The notes under the pieces were generated by a model, which saw only the letters and a program-made list of their open reading frames with translations, ran no database searches and was not told where the DNA came from. DNA of 64,000 bases from Coptis chinensis (Eukaryota > Streptophyta > Magnoliopsida > Ranunculales > Ranunculaceae). Location of the stretch: NCBI GenBank assembly GCA_015680905.1, contig CM027383.1, forward strand, positions 82,989,001-83,053,000, written 5' to 3'. This document shows positions 32,472 to 44,468 of this stretch, piece after piece. Every line of letters starts with the position of its first letter. Position 1 is the stretch's first letter. The position numbers and the translations under genes are program-made.

Positions 32472-33544
32472 GGAAATGTCACACCCCGAATTACGACAGA
32501 ATTCGGAAAAAATATTATTTGTTCCCGACTCTTCGATCTCCGAGGTGTGACGTACTCTCAACTTCCAAAAACCCATAAACAGTTTTAAATATGCGGATAA
32601 TTAAAAACCAATAAAAATTTCAATTAAACAAATGTCCTCTGCATTACAAAAATTTACAACTAAGATTAGGTTACAAATCTCTTTTCAATAACTCCTTATT
32701 TAAAATTACAAATGAAAGTACAAATACATTGTCTAGACTGAAAATCTATATCACCTTAAGGGAAAACAAAATACATCCTGAAATGCAATGCTAACGCAAA
32801 CCACAAGCAGCAGCCAACCCTCTTCAACACTAAACCTGTCCAAAACTTATCAACTATGTTCATTGAATGAACACACCCGATAAGCAAACATGCAAATCGG
32901 GTCAGCATTATAAAAATGCTGGTGTGAGTAGCTCTAAAAACAACATATACTTATACAAATATATACATAATCCATACGGCAGTTAGTTCTTCCACCGAGG
33001 CGCCTTAACTTTCAACGACTAATATGACATACTCAAGTACAATAATTAAGGTAGGTAGTTCCTCTACTGAGGCGCCTTAACTTCTCATTAACCACACAAC
33101 AAACTATACGCATCATAAATAATGCATGTAGTTCCTCCATCGAGGCGCCTTAGGTTCTAACTAAACAAATAACCAACCAAGCATATTACCATAATTAGAT
33201 TATTTCAGGTTTTCTTTGCGTGTCCCTAAAATTCACGTCGTATCTATGTCTTACATATTTTCCCTGGCTACCACAATCGCTACCCAACGCCGAACATGTA
33301 CATCCACATGTTTCCCCTTACATAATGAACCACTCCGTGCGTAACTACCCTGAGCGGGATGCCGCACACCAGGTAAATCCTCACACGGAAGCAATTATGT
33401 AAGTAATGCCACTATTCGGCATAAAATATCGCGCATCATCGTTCTATTTTGCGAACGGAATAATCAAGCCACTATTCGGGTTCGCCGGAGGAGGGCCATT
33501 CAAACTTTCTTTATCAAACGCCGGAGGGCCAATCACATTACTTA

Positions 33545-33626
33545 CGCCCGAAGGCCATTCAGATTAACTGAAACGCCAGAAGGGCCGCCCGAAGGCCATT
33601 CAGATTAACTGAAACGCCAGAAAGGC
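33545..33626. repeat. 41-base tandem duplication
   Basis: CGCCCGAAGGCCATTCAGAT starts at 33545 and 33586; both copies continue TAACTGAAACGCCAGAA. The sequence is GC-rich compared with its surroundings. Confidence 0.88.
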
Positions 33627-34336
33627 CAATCACATGAGTTGTGGTAGCTAGGTTCTAGGATTTTCGTTACGTAATTTATTCAAGTGTCATACATTAATGA
33701 CTCATAATAAATCTACTATATCACGTGCAGGTCAATTGCCTTATTGCACTAAGCCACAATATATAGAAATATCTCAATATATCTCATAACCATTTTCATA
33801 CTTTCATGTGCCAATATATTATTGCACTAAGTCACAATTCCGTAGGCATATATTCACCAATCATATACTACCTCATAGTAGCATCTCACATATATAATAA
33901 TGGAGTGTTTATACATTTATTTCTCCCAAACATATTGCATTATATATATATCCCAACATATTATATAATGTCACAATTACTTCAAACGTAAGCATACATT
34001 TTTATAATAGTATTAGGAATATAATGTCTCCTAACATCTCAATATCGTCACGTGTCAAAAATACACAACATCACTGTCAAATCTTTCTTAGATAATGACA
34101 ACCAAATATATACCAGCTTCCACAGCATTTTATTACTACATATGTCCCTATAATATACAACATAAAACGTAGCACAATTAGACAGTCAAAAGTCCACAAT
34201 CAAAGCCCAATATGTATATGCTTTACACACTATTCACGTCAAATCTAAATTAGATAATGACCATTCAAGTTATATAATATCGACAATATTTTATTACTAT
34301 ATTTGTCCATACAAATCAAATATGTGAAAAACTGAA

Positions 34337-34460
34337 AAAGTCAACATTCCACAGTCAACGGTCAACGGTCAAAGTCAACAATCAACAGTCAAAGGTCAAC
34401 ATGTCATGGTCAAAGTCAAACTATCCTGGTCAAAGTCAACATGTCATGGTCAAAGTCAAA
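34337..34460. repeat. Cluster of GGTCAA/AGTCAA words (W-box core)
   Basis: More than ten GTCAA words occur within about 125 bases, including a repeated ACATGTCATGGTCAAAGTCA. GTCAA is the complement of TTGAC, the WRKY-binding core. The cluster could be regulatory or just a simple repeat inside the element. Confidence 0.7.
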
Positions 34461-36146
34461 CTGCCATTTCCAGGTTCAACAGGTTCAGGGTCATAGCCAT
34501 GGTTCATGGCTAATGTCAAAGGTGCATGACTCATGGGCTCATGACTAAGGTAATGGTTCGGACCCAACTGGCCAAGCCCAAACCTTTGAACCCGAAAGTC
34601 TAAAACCAACTTATTAATTCTACCCGACCCAAATGGGATCTATATTAAATTATATGGATCGCCCAAGCAATATTAAACGGGCCCAAAAACAGTTAAGTGG
34701 TTCGGTCCAAAAATTAAACTGAAACCGGCCCCAAAAACTTAATTTACACTGGGCCCAAACTAAACTTAATTAAACTGGTCCAAAGCTTAAAAGATTAATA
34801 TCGGCCCAAAACAGAAAAATTGGATTTCGGCCCAAAAACTGTAAACTGAACTGGTCCACAAAACAAAGGCTAAAAAGAATTGGTCCAACACAAAACTGAT
34901 GTGGTCCGGCCCAATTAAAATGCCACCCAAACCAACAGCTAATAGGGTCCGGCCCAACTAACCAACCCAAAGCCCAACCATCTAAACCGGCCCAAGCCCA
35001 AGCCCGAAATTACTGTTCATCTTCTCCAACATCCTCCACCACCACCAGCCACCAAATTTTCCGGCCACCCACTCCCATTTCATCATATCGGTTTTACTCA
35101 CAAACAAAAACCCTATAACTTTAATAAAGACAATAACTCTAATGTCAGTGATTCAACCTCTTCCTCAAACTAGATCTACAAAATGTCGACCTCCATTAAA
35201 GCTTGTTACAAGCTTCCAACCGCCACCGTTTACATCCTAACATTCACACCTACATCAACAACCCACCAAATCTAAAACAAAACAGTTCGAACGATTTTAC
35301 ACGCATAAACCCCAAGTCCCAGTATCACAGTAATGGCAGTAACGCATTAACGCCTCCCTCAACGCTTCACTGCCCCGACATCACGCACCACCCAACCCAA
35401 CTTCAACCCATTATCAACAATCCATACAAACCACTACAGACGACAACACTTTCTCCATACTGAGCGTCAGCCATTAACGACGTTTTTAGAGCTTGAAATT
35501 TCATCCAATCACCGACGACCAAACCTCCAAAGACTCACTCAAACCCTCCCCACTAATCTACAACCCATCATCAAACAATACAACAACCAACAATGCCGGT
35601 CCACACAAAAAAGTTTATTGGCGAAGTTCTCCAAAGCCGCCATTAATGTCCGTCGAAGCTTCAAGCTTCCAAAGCTTTAATTCAATCAAATTTCGATATT
35701 TAACAAAGTTTATTAAATACGACACGCGACGATGTCGAATAAAACGGGATAATAAGCGATATAAAAACGAAATAGTAGGCGATACCGACATATTTAAAAC
35801 TACAAAATCGGTGAAATAGCAAAATAGCTACTCACCTGTATTCACAGCTCCTACGAATTTCACAGCTCCTACGAATTTCTCGGAGTCCGAGTCGTCGCAC
35901 TCCACCGCTCGAGCAAACGAGCTTCAAACTCTGCCTCCATTTTTAATATATTTTATTCTCTATGAACCCTATTCTCTAGAACAATGTGTTTATATCTTGG
36001 GTCCGAAATCCAGCCCAACACGACTTCGCCCAAAACTGTGCCCACATGTCCCGAGTCCAATCCAGCGAATTTTGAAAATAAATAATTAAATTAATTAATT
36101 AATAAATAAATATGTATTTTAAAAATACGGGCGTTACCGGAAATGT

Positions 36147-36448
36147 GCATCTTTAATGTCGTTTTAGAAACCTAATCTCATGTGGTCGGATTAGGTAATG
36201 ACCGTAAGGCCATTTGCTGCTTTTGTTTGTGACGTTGTTATTAATCTTCCTGGACAAAGAATGGGAAGTTAGAATGCTTACTGTGAACGTTAGATCCAAG
36301 TACGGATTGTACATTATTTAGGCTCCACGTCTAATACTAGGACCCCATCCTTAAATTACAGGACTTTTTAATCCAGTAATTCAATATTTTTCTCCAAGGG
36401 GAATTGGGGTTGGGTGATAATTACTACTTTCAATTTCATTACAAGGGT
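36147..36448. other. Former RPS17 flank; half of a direct repeat
   Basis: Bases 36297-36400 (CTCCACG, GGACCCCATCCTTAAATTAC, CCAGTAATTCAAT) are similar to 38238-38330 in the same orientation. No gene seen. Confidence 0.5.
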
Positions 36449-36458
36449 ACTGTGTGAG

Positions 36459-36936
36459 AGTGATTTTTTGCTCCCAGCGGGATTTGCTCCAAGAGCTCCA
36501 AGCGAAACAGGAACCAACCATGTGTCAACAGTTATCAAATTCCTTCCTTAGAACAAACTCTCTGATTTGCCCCCACTAAAAATAGAAATAAATAAAAAGA
36601 AAAAAAAATTAAAAAAATCTCATTGTAAAATATATAGGAGTTCTTCCCATCATTAGCTAAAGATTTTTTTTATCTTTTTTAGTTTGAAAGAAGTGTCACT
36701 AGTTCAGCACTTCAAGTTTTTTATTCCTTTTTTTTTCCCAACAATTAAGACCAAAAACTAGATTTTGTAACTGGTTAAGTTTTTTTCTTTTATTTTTTTA
36801 AGGTTGGGGGTAAATCAGGAAACATATATTAAGGTGGAAATTTAATAACTATTGACTCCTTTTCAGGGACACTTGGTTGGTTCCTGTTTCCCTTGGACCT
36901 CTTGGAGCAAATCCCGCTTGGAGCAAAAAATCACTC
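36459..36936. mobile_element. 478-bp Mutator-type MITE
   Basis: The ends are long inverted repeats of about 65 bases: GAGTGATTTTTTGCTCC with GGGATTTGCTCCAAGAG on the left, and their complements on the right. The direct repeat TACTGTGTGA flanks them (36449-36458 and 36937-36946). Nine to ten bases is the Mutator superfamily range. The centre is AT-rich and non-coding. Confidence 0.93.
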
Positions 36937-36946
36937 TACTGTGTGA

Positions 36947-37695
36947 CACGGTAACACGGTACTTTAATGTTTAATAGCAGGAATGTTGGCGTCACGTACT
37001 CCTCCGGTGGAGAGACAAGGAGATGCATGCTTGTCTGGAACAGGGCCTTCACTTCTACCAGAAAGGATTGTATAATGTCTTGGGAAAGATATTTGATTAG
37101 ATGTTGCCACGCATTTACAAATTGGATTTCTGAAGGTGACAGCTGGTTGGAGGGGAAGTTTTTGACTTATCGATGACAGTTTATTATTCTCCCTTGCTAT
37201 ATATGTTCAATTGATGTCTGTAGAGTGTTGAAAAGTAGTGGAACTAATTTAGGCTGTGTTTGTCTGTGCACGAGAATTTTTCCATGAGGAATCCATTTAT
37301 TAATAGAAAACTTTGCGTTAATGTAATATTTCTCAAGAAACTTATTGTTGAAGGTGGAGAAAGACTCCCCAGTGTGAGCAATCAAACACACACTGAACCC
37401 GAGAACAATATGGAATAATTCAGTGATACACCCACCGCCGCATCATAGGGGCGTCAGTGCGTTTAGTTGTTTGTTCATCAAAAGTCAAAAGTTTCAGTGA
37501 TCAACATAAGTATAATTTGATTCTTTGATGATCACACTGTAACAATCAATGTGGACGAATTCATAGAGGAGCTAAAGAAACGGGGTATACAGAGGTGACA
37601 TTGATATATATATATGGAACGTGAGAAAGATCAATAGTGAACCTAAAGTCACCGGGAAAAAAAATAGTCTAAATAAAAAAAAATCACCCAATCCA
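36947..37695. other. Stretch with unassigned short ORFs
   Basis: A plus-strand stretch at 36990-37170 (HACLEQGLHFYQKGLYNVLG in one frame) and a minus-strand 64-codon ORF (37391-37197) look weakly protein-like, but no family is recognised. They may be 3' flank of the minus-strand gene. Confidence 0.3.
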
Positions 37696-38112
37696 TTATG
37701 AAGATTCATAACCACTAGAATGCCCTGCAGAACCATAACCACTAGAATGCCCTGTAGAACCAATATTTGTATGCATTGTATCCCTCTGACGACGTGACGC
37801 TTCTCTATCACGTTCTATCTCTTCTTCTTCTTCTTTTTCTTTTTTCTTCCTCTTCCAATAATCCTCTTCTTCTTCTTCTTCTTCTTCTTTCTTCCTCTTC
37901 TGATTATCTTCCCGCCTTTGTAACTCTTGGCAATCCTCCTCCTTTGTGGAAGTAGTTTTGTCCCACCCGTAACTGTTGAATTTTCGGAAACCTTCAGTGA
38001 CTATGCTACTTCTTGATTCTTTAATATCCGAAACACAAATTTCAGACTCGGCAAGACGGGAAAGTGAGGAAGAGATGGTTCTACAAGCATAAGTAGATGA
38101 TCTCGCAAACAT
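37696..38112 (-). CDS. 138-residue protein with acidic/basic coiled tail
   Basis: Uninterrupted ORF from ATG 38112 (context GCAGCCATGT). The N-terminus MFARSSTYACRTISSSLSRL is rich in Arg and Ser and lacks acidic residues, like a mitochondrial or plastid transit peptide. The middle (about 65-110) is a Lys/Glu-rich, coiled-coil-like stretch encoded by GAA/GAG microsatellite DNA. The tail has a short repeat, STGHSSGYGSAGHSSGYESS. A TATA box lies about 100 bases upstream. No domain is recognised and no function can be assigned. It could be a real small gene or a transcript derived from a microsatellite; the promoter and Kozak context favour a gene. Confidence 0.5.
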   Translation of the reverse strand: MFARSSTYACRTISSSLSRLAESEICVSDIKESRSSIVTEGFRKFNSYGWDKTTSTKEEDCQELQRREDNQKRKKEEEEEEEEDYWKRKKKEKEEEEEIERDREASRRQRDTMHTNIGSTGHSSGYGSAGHSSGYESS

Positions 38113-38209
38113 GGCTGCTGTTGGAGGGCTTGATCGGATTACCTAGCTAGGCCTGCTATGTTTTAGTGGTTTGTTATTAGGTTTTTCCAAAGGGACGTAA
38201 GATTCGATG

Positions 38210-38217
38210 CTTATATA
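38210..38217 (-). promoter_or_regulatory. TATA box upstream of the 138-residue ORF
   Basis: The minus strand reads CGGTATATAAGC, about 100 bases before the ATG at 38112, followed by a plausible 5' leader without an upstream ATG in good context. Confidence 0.55.
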
Positions 38218-38428
38218 CCGTGAAAAAGAGGTCGAAGCACGGGTTGTAGATTGTTTATGCTCCACGAAAGAGTCCAAGACTCGGGGGCCATCCTTAATTA
38301 CAAAGACTTGCCAATCAAGTAATTCAATGTTTATCTATATGGCTATTTGTCTATATTTATTAAGCAATTTTGTTTTATTTAACTAAGCTCATATATCTTT
38401 TTTTTTTATCAAATAGTTTCCGATTTCA

Positions 38429-41400
38429 TTAACAGATAGCAAATAGTTCATACAGACGTGATTGGACTTCAGAAAAACCAAGTTTCACAGGCATAGGAAC
38501 TTGGTTATTACAGACTAGAGGATTATGAAGGGTTGCTGATGCTGCCATGAGATGGGCGTGTCTGATCAACTCCCTCGGGCAAAAGACAATCTTGCATAAA
38601 CTAAAACTAGCTTTGAGATTAAGTATCTCATGCAAAAGACCCTCACAACACCAAGACACTGTAGCAGAATCTCCATTGAGCTCTTGAACAATACTCTTAT
38701 TATCTGAACAAACCACCACCTTGCTAACACTTAGCTGACGAGCTTGTTCCAATCCTACTTTTACTGCTTGCAGCTCTACCTCTTTTGCTGAGCCTGCTGA
38801 GACATGCGTGCTTCCTGCAGAGCATAAGTCATAAGCCCATTTATTTAGAGTGTAGCCTACACCAGCTTGTGAGGAAATAGGGTCGAAACTGCCGTCACAT
38901 GCAAGCATAAAAAGGTCAGGAAGATGAGAGTCAAGTATCAGGTATTTCAAAATCATTGGAGAATGAGTAGGAATAATACACCTTCGTGCTTGTTCCAACA
39001 CCTGAGATGGGTTAACATCTTTATAACGAGGAAAAAAACTAGAGAATTTCTATCTACCCAAATTATATAGGCAGTAGATGCTAAGATAGATAAGTTAATT
39101 AAAATTAGTACTATCCTTTGAGTGACAGTAAGAGATAACTTTAGTGATCACATCACCAGCACTAAACTGCTGATTCCAAGAATGAAATTGCATAGCAAGG
39201 GGTTAGGCAAACCAAATTTTATCTAAATTTATACAACTGAAAAGGGCATGCTCAATGCTTTCAGTCGCAGAGTAACAACGAGGACAGGTAGGCACAGGAC
39301 AAACATGTCGATCAAACAACACTTTCCTAGTTGGCAAAATGTTGTTAAGAATTTTCCACATGAACAACTTGACTCGATGCTGGATATGAAGCTTCCAAAT
39401 ATAACACCAAGTATTTTTAGTAGCAGACAAAGACCTAAGAGGCCTACCAACCTTAGATTGACTGAGAAACCAACTATATGTCGATTTGACAGTGAAAATA
39501 CCATTCTTTTCTAAGTTCCAAATAATTTTTTGATCCAAATTTTTGTGAGAAAATACGAGTTTGTAAAATCTCATCCCTAACATCTGTAGTGAACATCTCA
39601 TTTAACAAGCTAATGTTCCAAGAATTTGTAATATTATCAATCAAATCAGAAACATACCTAACAGATCTCAAAGGACCCGGTTTAGGTCTAAAAGGTTTCT
39701 TAAAAGGCTGAGAAGGGATCCAATTATCCTCCAACAGTGAAGAGAGGAGATGTCATTTCTTACCTTGATGATGTTTTTCCACCACTTCGAAGCAGAGTTA
39801 CTTTTCTTGGCTTGCAGAAAGGAAACATGTCGAAAGTACTTATCCTTAATAATCTTAACCCATAACAAATCAGTCTCAGTCAAGAACTTCCAACACAGCT
39901 TAGCTATAAGAGCTTTATTCTGATACAGAGATTGTTTAAATCCTACCCCACCCATGTTTTTCTTACTACAACATGCAGACCAATTTAACATATGCAACTT
40001 ATTACTACCATGTTCATTATGCCCCCACAAAAAATTAGCATTTATCATATCCAGGTTTTGACAAAAAGAATTATTAAACAAGTTAGTTTGCATAGAGTAA
40101 ACAGGGATAGTAGACACGACACTTTTAATGAGAGTACTTCGACCAGCCATAGACAAATATTTTGTGTTCCAGTTTTGTATCCTAGATAACACATTTTTCA
40201 TAATCTTAGAGGTACTAATATGATTGGGTTTTGCAGGGTTAAAATCAATACCTAAATAAGAGTTACTAGTATTAGTTAACGAAAATTTTAAAATCCTAGA
40301 GATGAGCTTCTTATGCTTATGATGCAAGTTATGACTAAACAACAGTGAAGACTTGTTAAAGTTGACCGATTGACCAGACATAGCACAATACTGTTTGATG
40401 CCATTTAAAATATGGTGAGCTTCAGCTATGTTAGCTCGCATGAACAATGAAATAATCATTAGCAAACATGATATGAGTTACTGGTACAGATGATCTAGAA
40501 ATATGAATGCCATGAATATGCTTGGAAGTTAAAAGAGAAGAAATTTTCCTCGATAAAAACTCTGAACATAAAATGAATAGAAAAGGGGATAAAGGATCCC
40601 CCTGTCGAATGCCCCTAGATGCATAAAATTTACCAAATGATGAACCATTAAGGTTGAGGGAGAAAGAAGTAGAAGTTAAGCAAGTCTCAATCCACTTGAT
40701 CCATTTTCGACAAAAACCAAATCGTTCCAGCATTTTAAAAACAAAGGGCCATTCAAGCTGATCAAAGGCTTTATGCATATCAAGTTTGATGGCCATACAT
40801 CCATGTATGCCTTTTTTTCGTTTGAGCATTTGCAGCAGCTCATGTAAAATGATAGTGTTATCAGATATTTGCCTCTGTTTAACAAAGGCAAATTGTATAA
40901 GAGAGATCAACTTATCTAAGAAATGCTTTAGCCAATTCGCAAGAATTTTAGAGATAATTCTATATACAATATTGCATAGACTAATAGAACGATAAGAACT
41001 AACTTTGTTAGGATGTGGGATTTTAGGAATTAGAGTGATATTAGTGTGATTAAAGTTTGAATAAGACTGTTATGTTGGAAAAAGTCTTGGATGACATGCA
41101 TAAGATCAGTTTTAATCAAATCCCAGTTATCTTGATAGAATAGGGAAACCATCAGGTCCAGGAGCTTTACCTGGATCCATAGCAAAAAGAGTTGCATGTA
41201 TTTCAGTTAAAGTGAGATCTTGAGTTAACAAATCACTATCCAGGTCAGTTATAAGATGATCGATATAAGGAATATGATCAGGAATGGTGGGATTAGAAGA
41301 AGAAAATAGAGTTTGATAAAAATCAACAATGTGATTACCTATGTCTGGCCTGTTATTTAACGATGTATCATTTTCATCTTTTATCATTAGAATTTTATTC

Positions 41401-41961
41401 TGATTTCGTCGGGCAGTGGTTATATTGTAAAAAAACTTAGTGTTATTATCTCCTAAAGAGAGCTTCAAAAACCTGGATTTATCCCTCCAAAAGGCTTCTT
41501 GCTTAAGATTAATCTCACTAATTTTAGTTTGTATCTCATTCTCCAGAGCAAGAGTGTTATAGGAAGGAGTAGTTAATTGGATTTGGCTTAAAGTTTGTAG
41601 AAGGTGTTGGATCTCGAAATGAGTTTTACTGAAGTGATGTTTGTTCCATTTTAAGAGTCCAGTTCTGACCGCATCCAAGTTATGGATAAAAGTGTTGGGT
41701 GGGTTTAGAGAGGACCAATTCTGTGTGACAATTTCTTTATATGAAGGATCATGAGTCCAAGCACTTTGAAAGTAAAAAGGTTTCCACATTTTAGGTTGTT
41801 TGGGATTGGAATAAAAAAGGATCATACTATGATTAGAATGAATAATTGGATAAGAGAAAATAGAAGCATTTGGAAAAAGTTGAAAAGGTGGTTCATTGAA
41901 AAAGGCTTTATTTAGCCGCTCTTTTGTTAGACTGAGGAGACTTTGGTTATTTGACCAGGTG
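38429..41961 (-). pseudogene. LINE ORF2: endonuclease end, RT, zf-RVT, RNase H
   Basis: Blocks in order on the minus strand: endonuclease end YTWSNNQSLLSLTKERLNKA (about 41960); start of RT with LSLGDNNTKFFYNITTARRN and DPGKAPGPDGFP (about 41140); RT core AIKLDMHKAFDQLEWPFVF, the loop IRQGDPLSPFLFILC, and FAND in place of the catalytic FADD; thumb and linker GRSTLIKSVVSTIPVYSMQ; zf-RVT IQHRVKLFMWKILNNILPTR with CPRCYS and IEHALFSC; and RNase H with LACDGSFD and VVCSDNKSIVQELNGDSATV. Such proteins copy their own RNA at a nicked target. Frameshifts near 41130, 40450, 39700 and 39000, and the D-to-N change, show inactivity. Confidence 0.93.
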
Positions 41962-41966
41962 TAGGT

Positions 41967-42599
41967 TGTGAGGGGCTAATATACACAACCAATGTATATT
42001 ATACACGTGTCCAGCACAACTCATCAAGAGAGCATTCCCCCTTTCATAATAGCTCGCTTTATAGCGAACCAAACTGTCTCTCTGTCACGAACTGACACCA
42101 TCAAAAGACACCTTTACATTCCCCCGACGAACTCATGACAAATCACTTCACAAAGATCCAGCAAACTCACTTCACCTAACGACCCCATACACTCACCCCA
42201 CGACCTCATTTCAAAGTGACTCGAGTCGAATGGACGACCTCGTGCTGGAGCGACCTCCATAGTGCTCGCTCACCCTGTTCCTTAACGACTAGTAACGTAC
42301 GCTTTTACTGATGCATTTAAGGCCGCAGCTTCAGTCGCGCATCTCATCAATCGCCATAACTCGCCATCATGACCTATAGACCAGGATCTGACCTGACGTT
42401 AAAGAAGAGGAAGGACCGCCAATATTTTTCTATATAAAGGGCACAGGAACTACGTCTGACCTGATTTCAAGTCTTCCCCCAGAGAGAGAATTTGATACGT
42501 AGGCAGTTCGTCCAAATGAACTCGGTCAAACCCAATCAATCAACCCATCTCCTTTGAATTGCCTACTATAATAAGGTTAAACGAAATATAACCTTTACA
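41967..42599 (+). repeat. 5' LTR of the gag-only element
   Basis: Matches 47700-48330 along its length with scattered differences, e.g. CTAATATACACAAC near the start and TTGCCTACTATAATAAGGTT near the end. Contains TATATAAAGGGCACAGG (about 42431), a likely TATA box. Confidence 0.94.
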
Positions 42600-42616
42600 T
42601 TGGCGCCGTCTGCGGG
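42600..42616 (+). other. Primer-binding site
   Basis: TTGGCGCCGTCTGCGGG directly follows the LTR end ACA. TGGCGCC is a common start of the primer-binding site in plant Ty3/Gypsy elements. Confidence 0.85.
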
Positions 42617-42671
42617 TCGATTTCCTAGATAAAATATCACAATCAAGTCGTTTTTCTCAAGCCCACGAAGC

Positions 42672-43352
42672 ATGGAAATCCTTATGGATTCAGTCAAGCA
42701 ACTTGTCTCTACTGTGAGTACAATGCAACAAGCAATCTTAAACTTAGAAGAAGACAACCAAACCCTGAGAAGAATTTCACTCCTAACCGGGCGCTCTGCA
42801 TCTGGCATCAATGACTTCAACACCTACGAACCACTCCAGCCAGAAGATGACTCAGAAGACTGAACCAATGCAACCACAAGGAGTACGCCGTACATTCCAG
42901 TTCCATACGAACCAGAGAACCATCACAGCCATGACAACAAATATAGCATGAGGAACGCAATACCCAAGCCTGAAGCAGCTTCAAACCACCAGAAGAAAAG
43001 AGCGCGACGAGGGAGCAGACAGTTCTACTTGCTATCCAAACCAATGGAAGAAATCCTCGAGGAAATCAAACGCATTCCATTTTTTCAACCCCTCCCCCTG
43101 AGAGCAAACAAGCTCCCCAAGAAACCAGGCAATCTCTTCTGCCATTATCACCAACTCTGCAACCACCACAGCAATGAATGTCAGCACTTGAAATGCCACA
43201 TTCAAGACCTTCTCGATAAAGGTTACCTATATGAGTACCTAGCGATTCCACAAATCGAACTAGTTACCCCCTATGGCACAACTCAATCTGCGAAACTCTC
43301 TAGATCGTTAAGCCACATTTTCAACCACATCATAAACACTTCATTTTTCTAA
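42672..43352 (+). pseudogene. Gag-like ORFs of the LTR element
   Basis: Two ORFs follow the primer-binding site. The first (42672-42863) is a short acidic N-terminus: MEILMDSVKQLVSTVSTMQQ. The second (42948-43352) has KPMEEILEEIKRIPFFQPLP and a CHYHQLCNHHSNECQHLKCH segment followed by DLLDKGYLYEYL. This fits the zinc-binding end of Ty3 gag ('C-x-x-H-x(4-6)-H-x(4)-C-x-x-L-K-x-x-I-E-x-L-I-x-x-G-x-L'). A stop separates the two. The capsid part is largely missing. No pol sequence follows. Confidence 0.72.
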
Positions 43353-43739
43353 CCGGATATCAAACCAATACCAATCGTCACTGGTCAGCTGTTCTATCAA
43401 TTCCACCAAGTTCACTATCATTACACTGACAAGTGTAAGTGCTTGAGAAATTACATACAATACCTGATCAACAAATGTCTCTTGAAGGAATTCGTTGATA
43501 ACGAACTGCAACAATCTAGCAGAGGTCCAGAACAAAGGGACTACATCCACCAGTACGCCAACAGTGGCGAACCACAAAAACAAAAGAGAGGTCGAACTAC
43601 TGGGGCTTTTACTTAAACACGCGTCCCAACAGTCAAGACCAGAATAGAACATGACTCCCCCCTCCCCCATTCCACACTCCCAGTTCGCAAATGGATTCAC
43701 CCATATCGTCCAGATTCACTGACCTACAGTTAGGTCGCA

Positions 43740-44440
43740 TACCACAACGACGATGTATGGCAGTGCACATCAGCTAATCCAGCACGGTACACACAGTTTG
43801 CAAAGCACCGCCATCATCTGAGCAAAGGAGTATCTATGCTTTCTCAAAGGTTAATTCAACATGTTTTCTTTATTTCGTCAATGTCTTATCTCTCTATTCA
43901 TCAATAAAGTTATCCCTCTTTCATAGAACATGTTTTGCTCCGTACTTACAATTCAATATAGAAAAAGACCTAGTTCACAATGTCAAACCAGTTTGCTTCC
44001 ACACATACGTAAGAACGACTAACGAACTGCGATAACTATGAAGTCACACTTTGACTCCCTCATAACAAAGGAGACAAACATTTCACCAGGACGATGCACC
44101 CAAGAAACTCTGTCCATACGAAAAACACAGTAACTAACTTAAAACTCACTCTTACTCAAGAGAGACGTCACCAAACCACATAGTACGAAGCATACTAATC
44201 AACCAGCAGTATGCTCAAATACGTCCTGGCCACAAACAACCCCCGATCTCACATACTCAGAGCAGATCGATACCAATCATATGTCCACACCAAGATCAAC
44301 GCGTAATCATAGTCACACAGCGTAAACCATACACTAGGGGCTTCGCCAATAAACAAATGCACTGATAGAAACACCCCACCAATCTGGATAGATCTTCTAC
44401 CATTAGTATCAGATAATGGCGAACGCAAGGTCGCATTTCT
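43740..44440 (+). other. Non-coding interior of the LTR element
   Basis: No pol motif was found in any frame on either strand. The sequence is of even composition and ends where the tandem array begins. Confidence 0.6.
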
Positions 44441-44468
44441 TTTTCAGGATCAATTCCACATGTGCTTA

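Larger units (their letters stand above)
32480..36138. mobile_element. 3.66-kb non-coding element with 8-bp flanking repeats
   Basis: GGAAATGT occurs at 32472-32479 and again at 36139-36146, directly bounding this block. The left end reads CACACCCCG and the right end CGGGCGTTACC; in opposite orientation they share a CCCG core, so the terminal inverted repeats are weak. No transposase or pol motif was found. The inside holds short imperfect repeats: GAGGCGCCTTA at 32998, 33069 and 33143; a 41-base duplication at 33545-33626; a cluster of GTCAA at 34340-34460; and many GGCCCAA. It ends in a coding-like but unassigned Pro/Asn-rich stretch (35.0-35.8 kb). The class is uncertain: a large non-autonomous DNA element (hAT- or Mutator-like) is the best guess. 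Confidence 0.65.

Noticed and set aside
32476..32490. TGTCACACCCC as the start of an LTR retrotransposon
   Set aside because: No matching direct LTR was found within the block, and the right end does not match. The 8-base GGAAATGT repeats fit a DNA element better.
34770..35819. ORFs in the 3.66-kb element (66, 86 and 108 codons)
   Set aside because: They consist of low-complexity Pro/Asn/Ser or GGCCCAA-repeat translation and match no transposase. Kept only as description.
37767..37955. Leu/Ser-rich plus-strand ORF opposite the 138-residue protein
   Set aside because: Produced by the complement of the GAA/GAG microsatellite; no start context or promoter.
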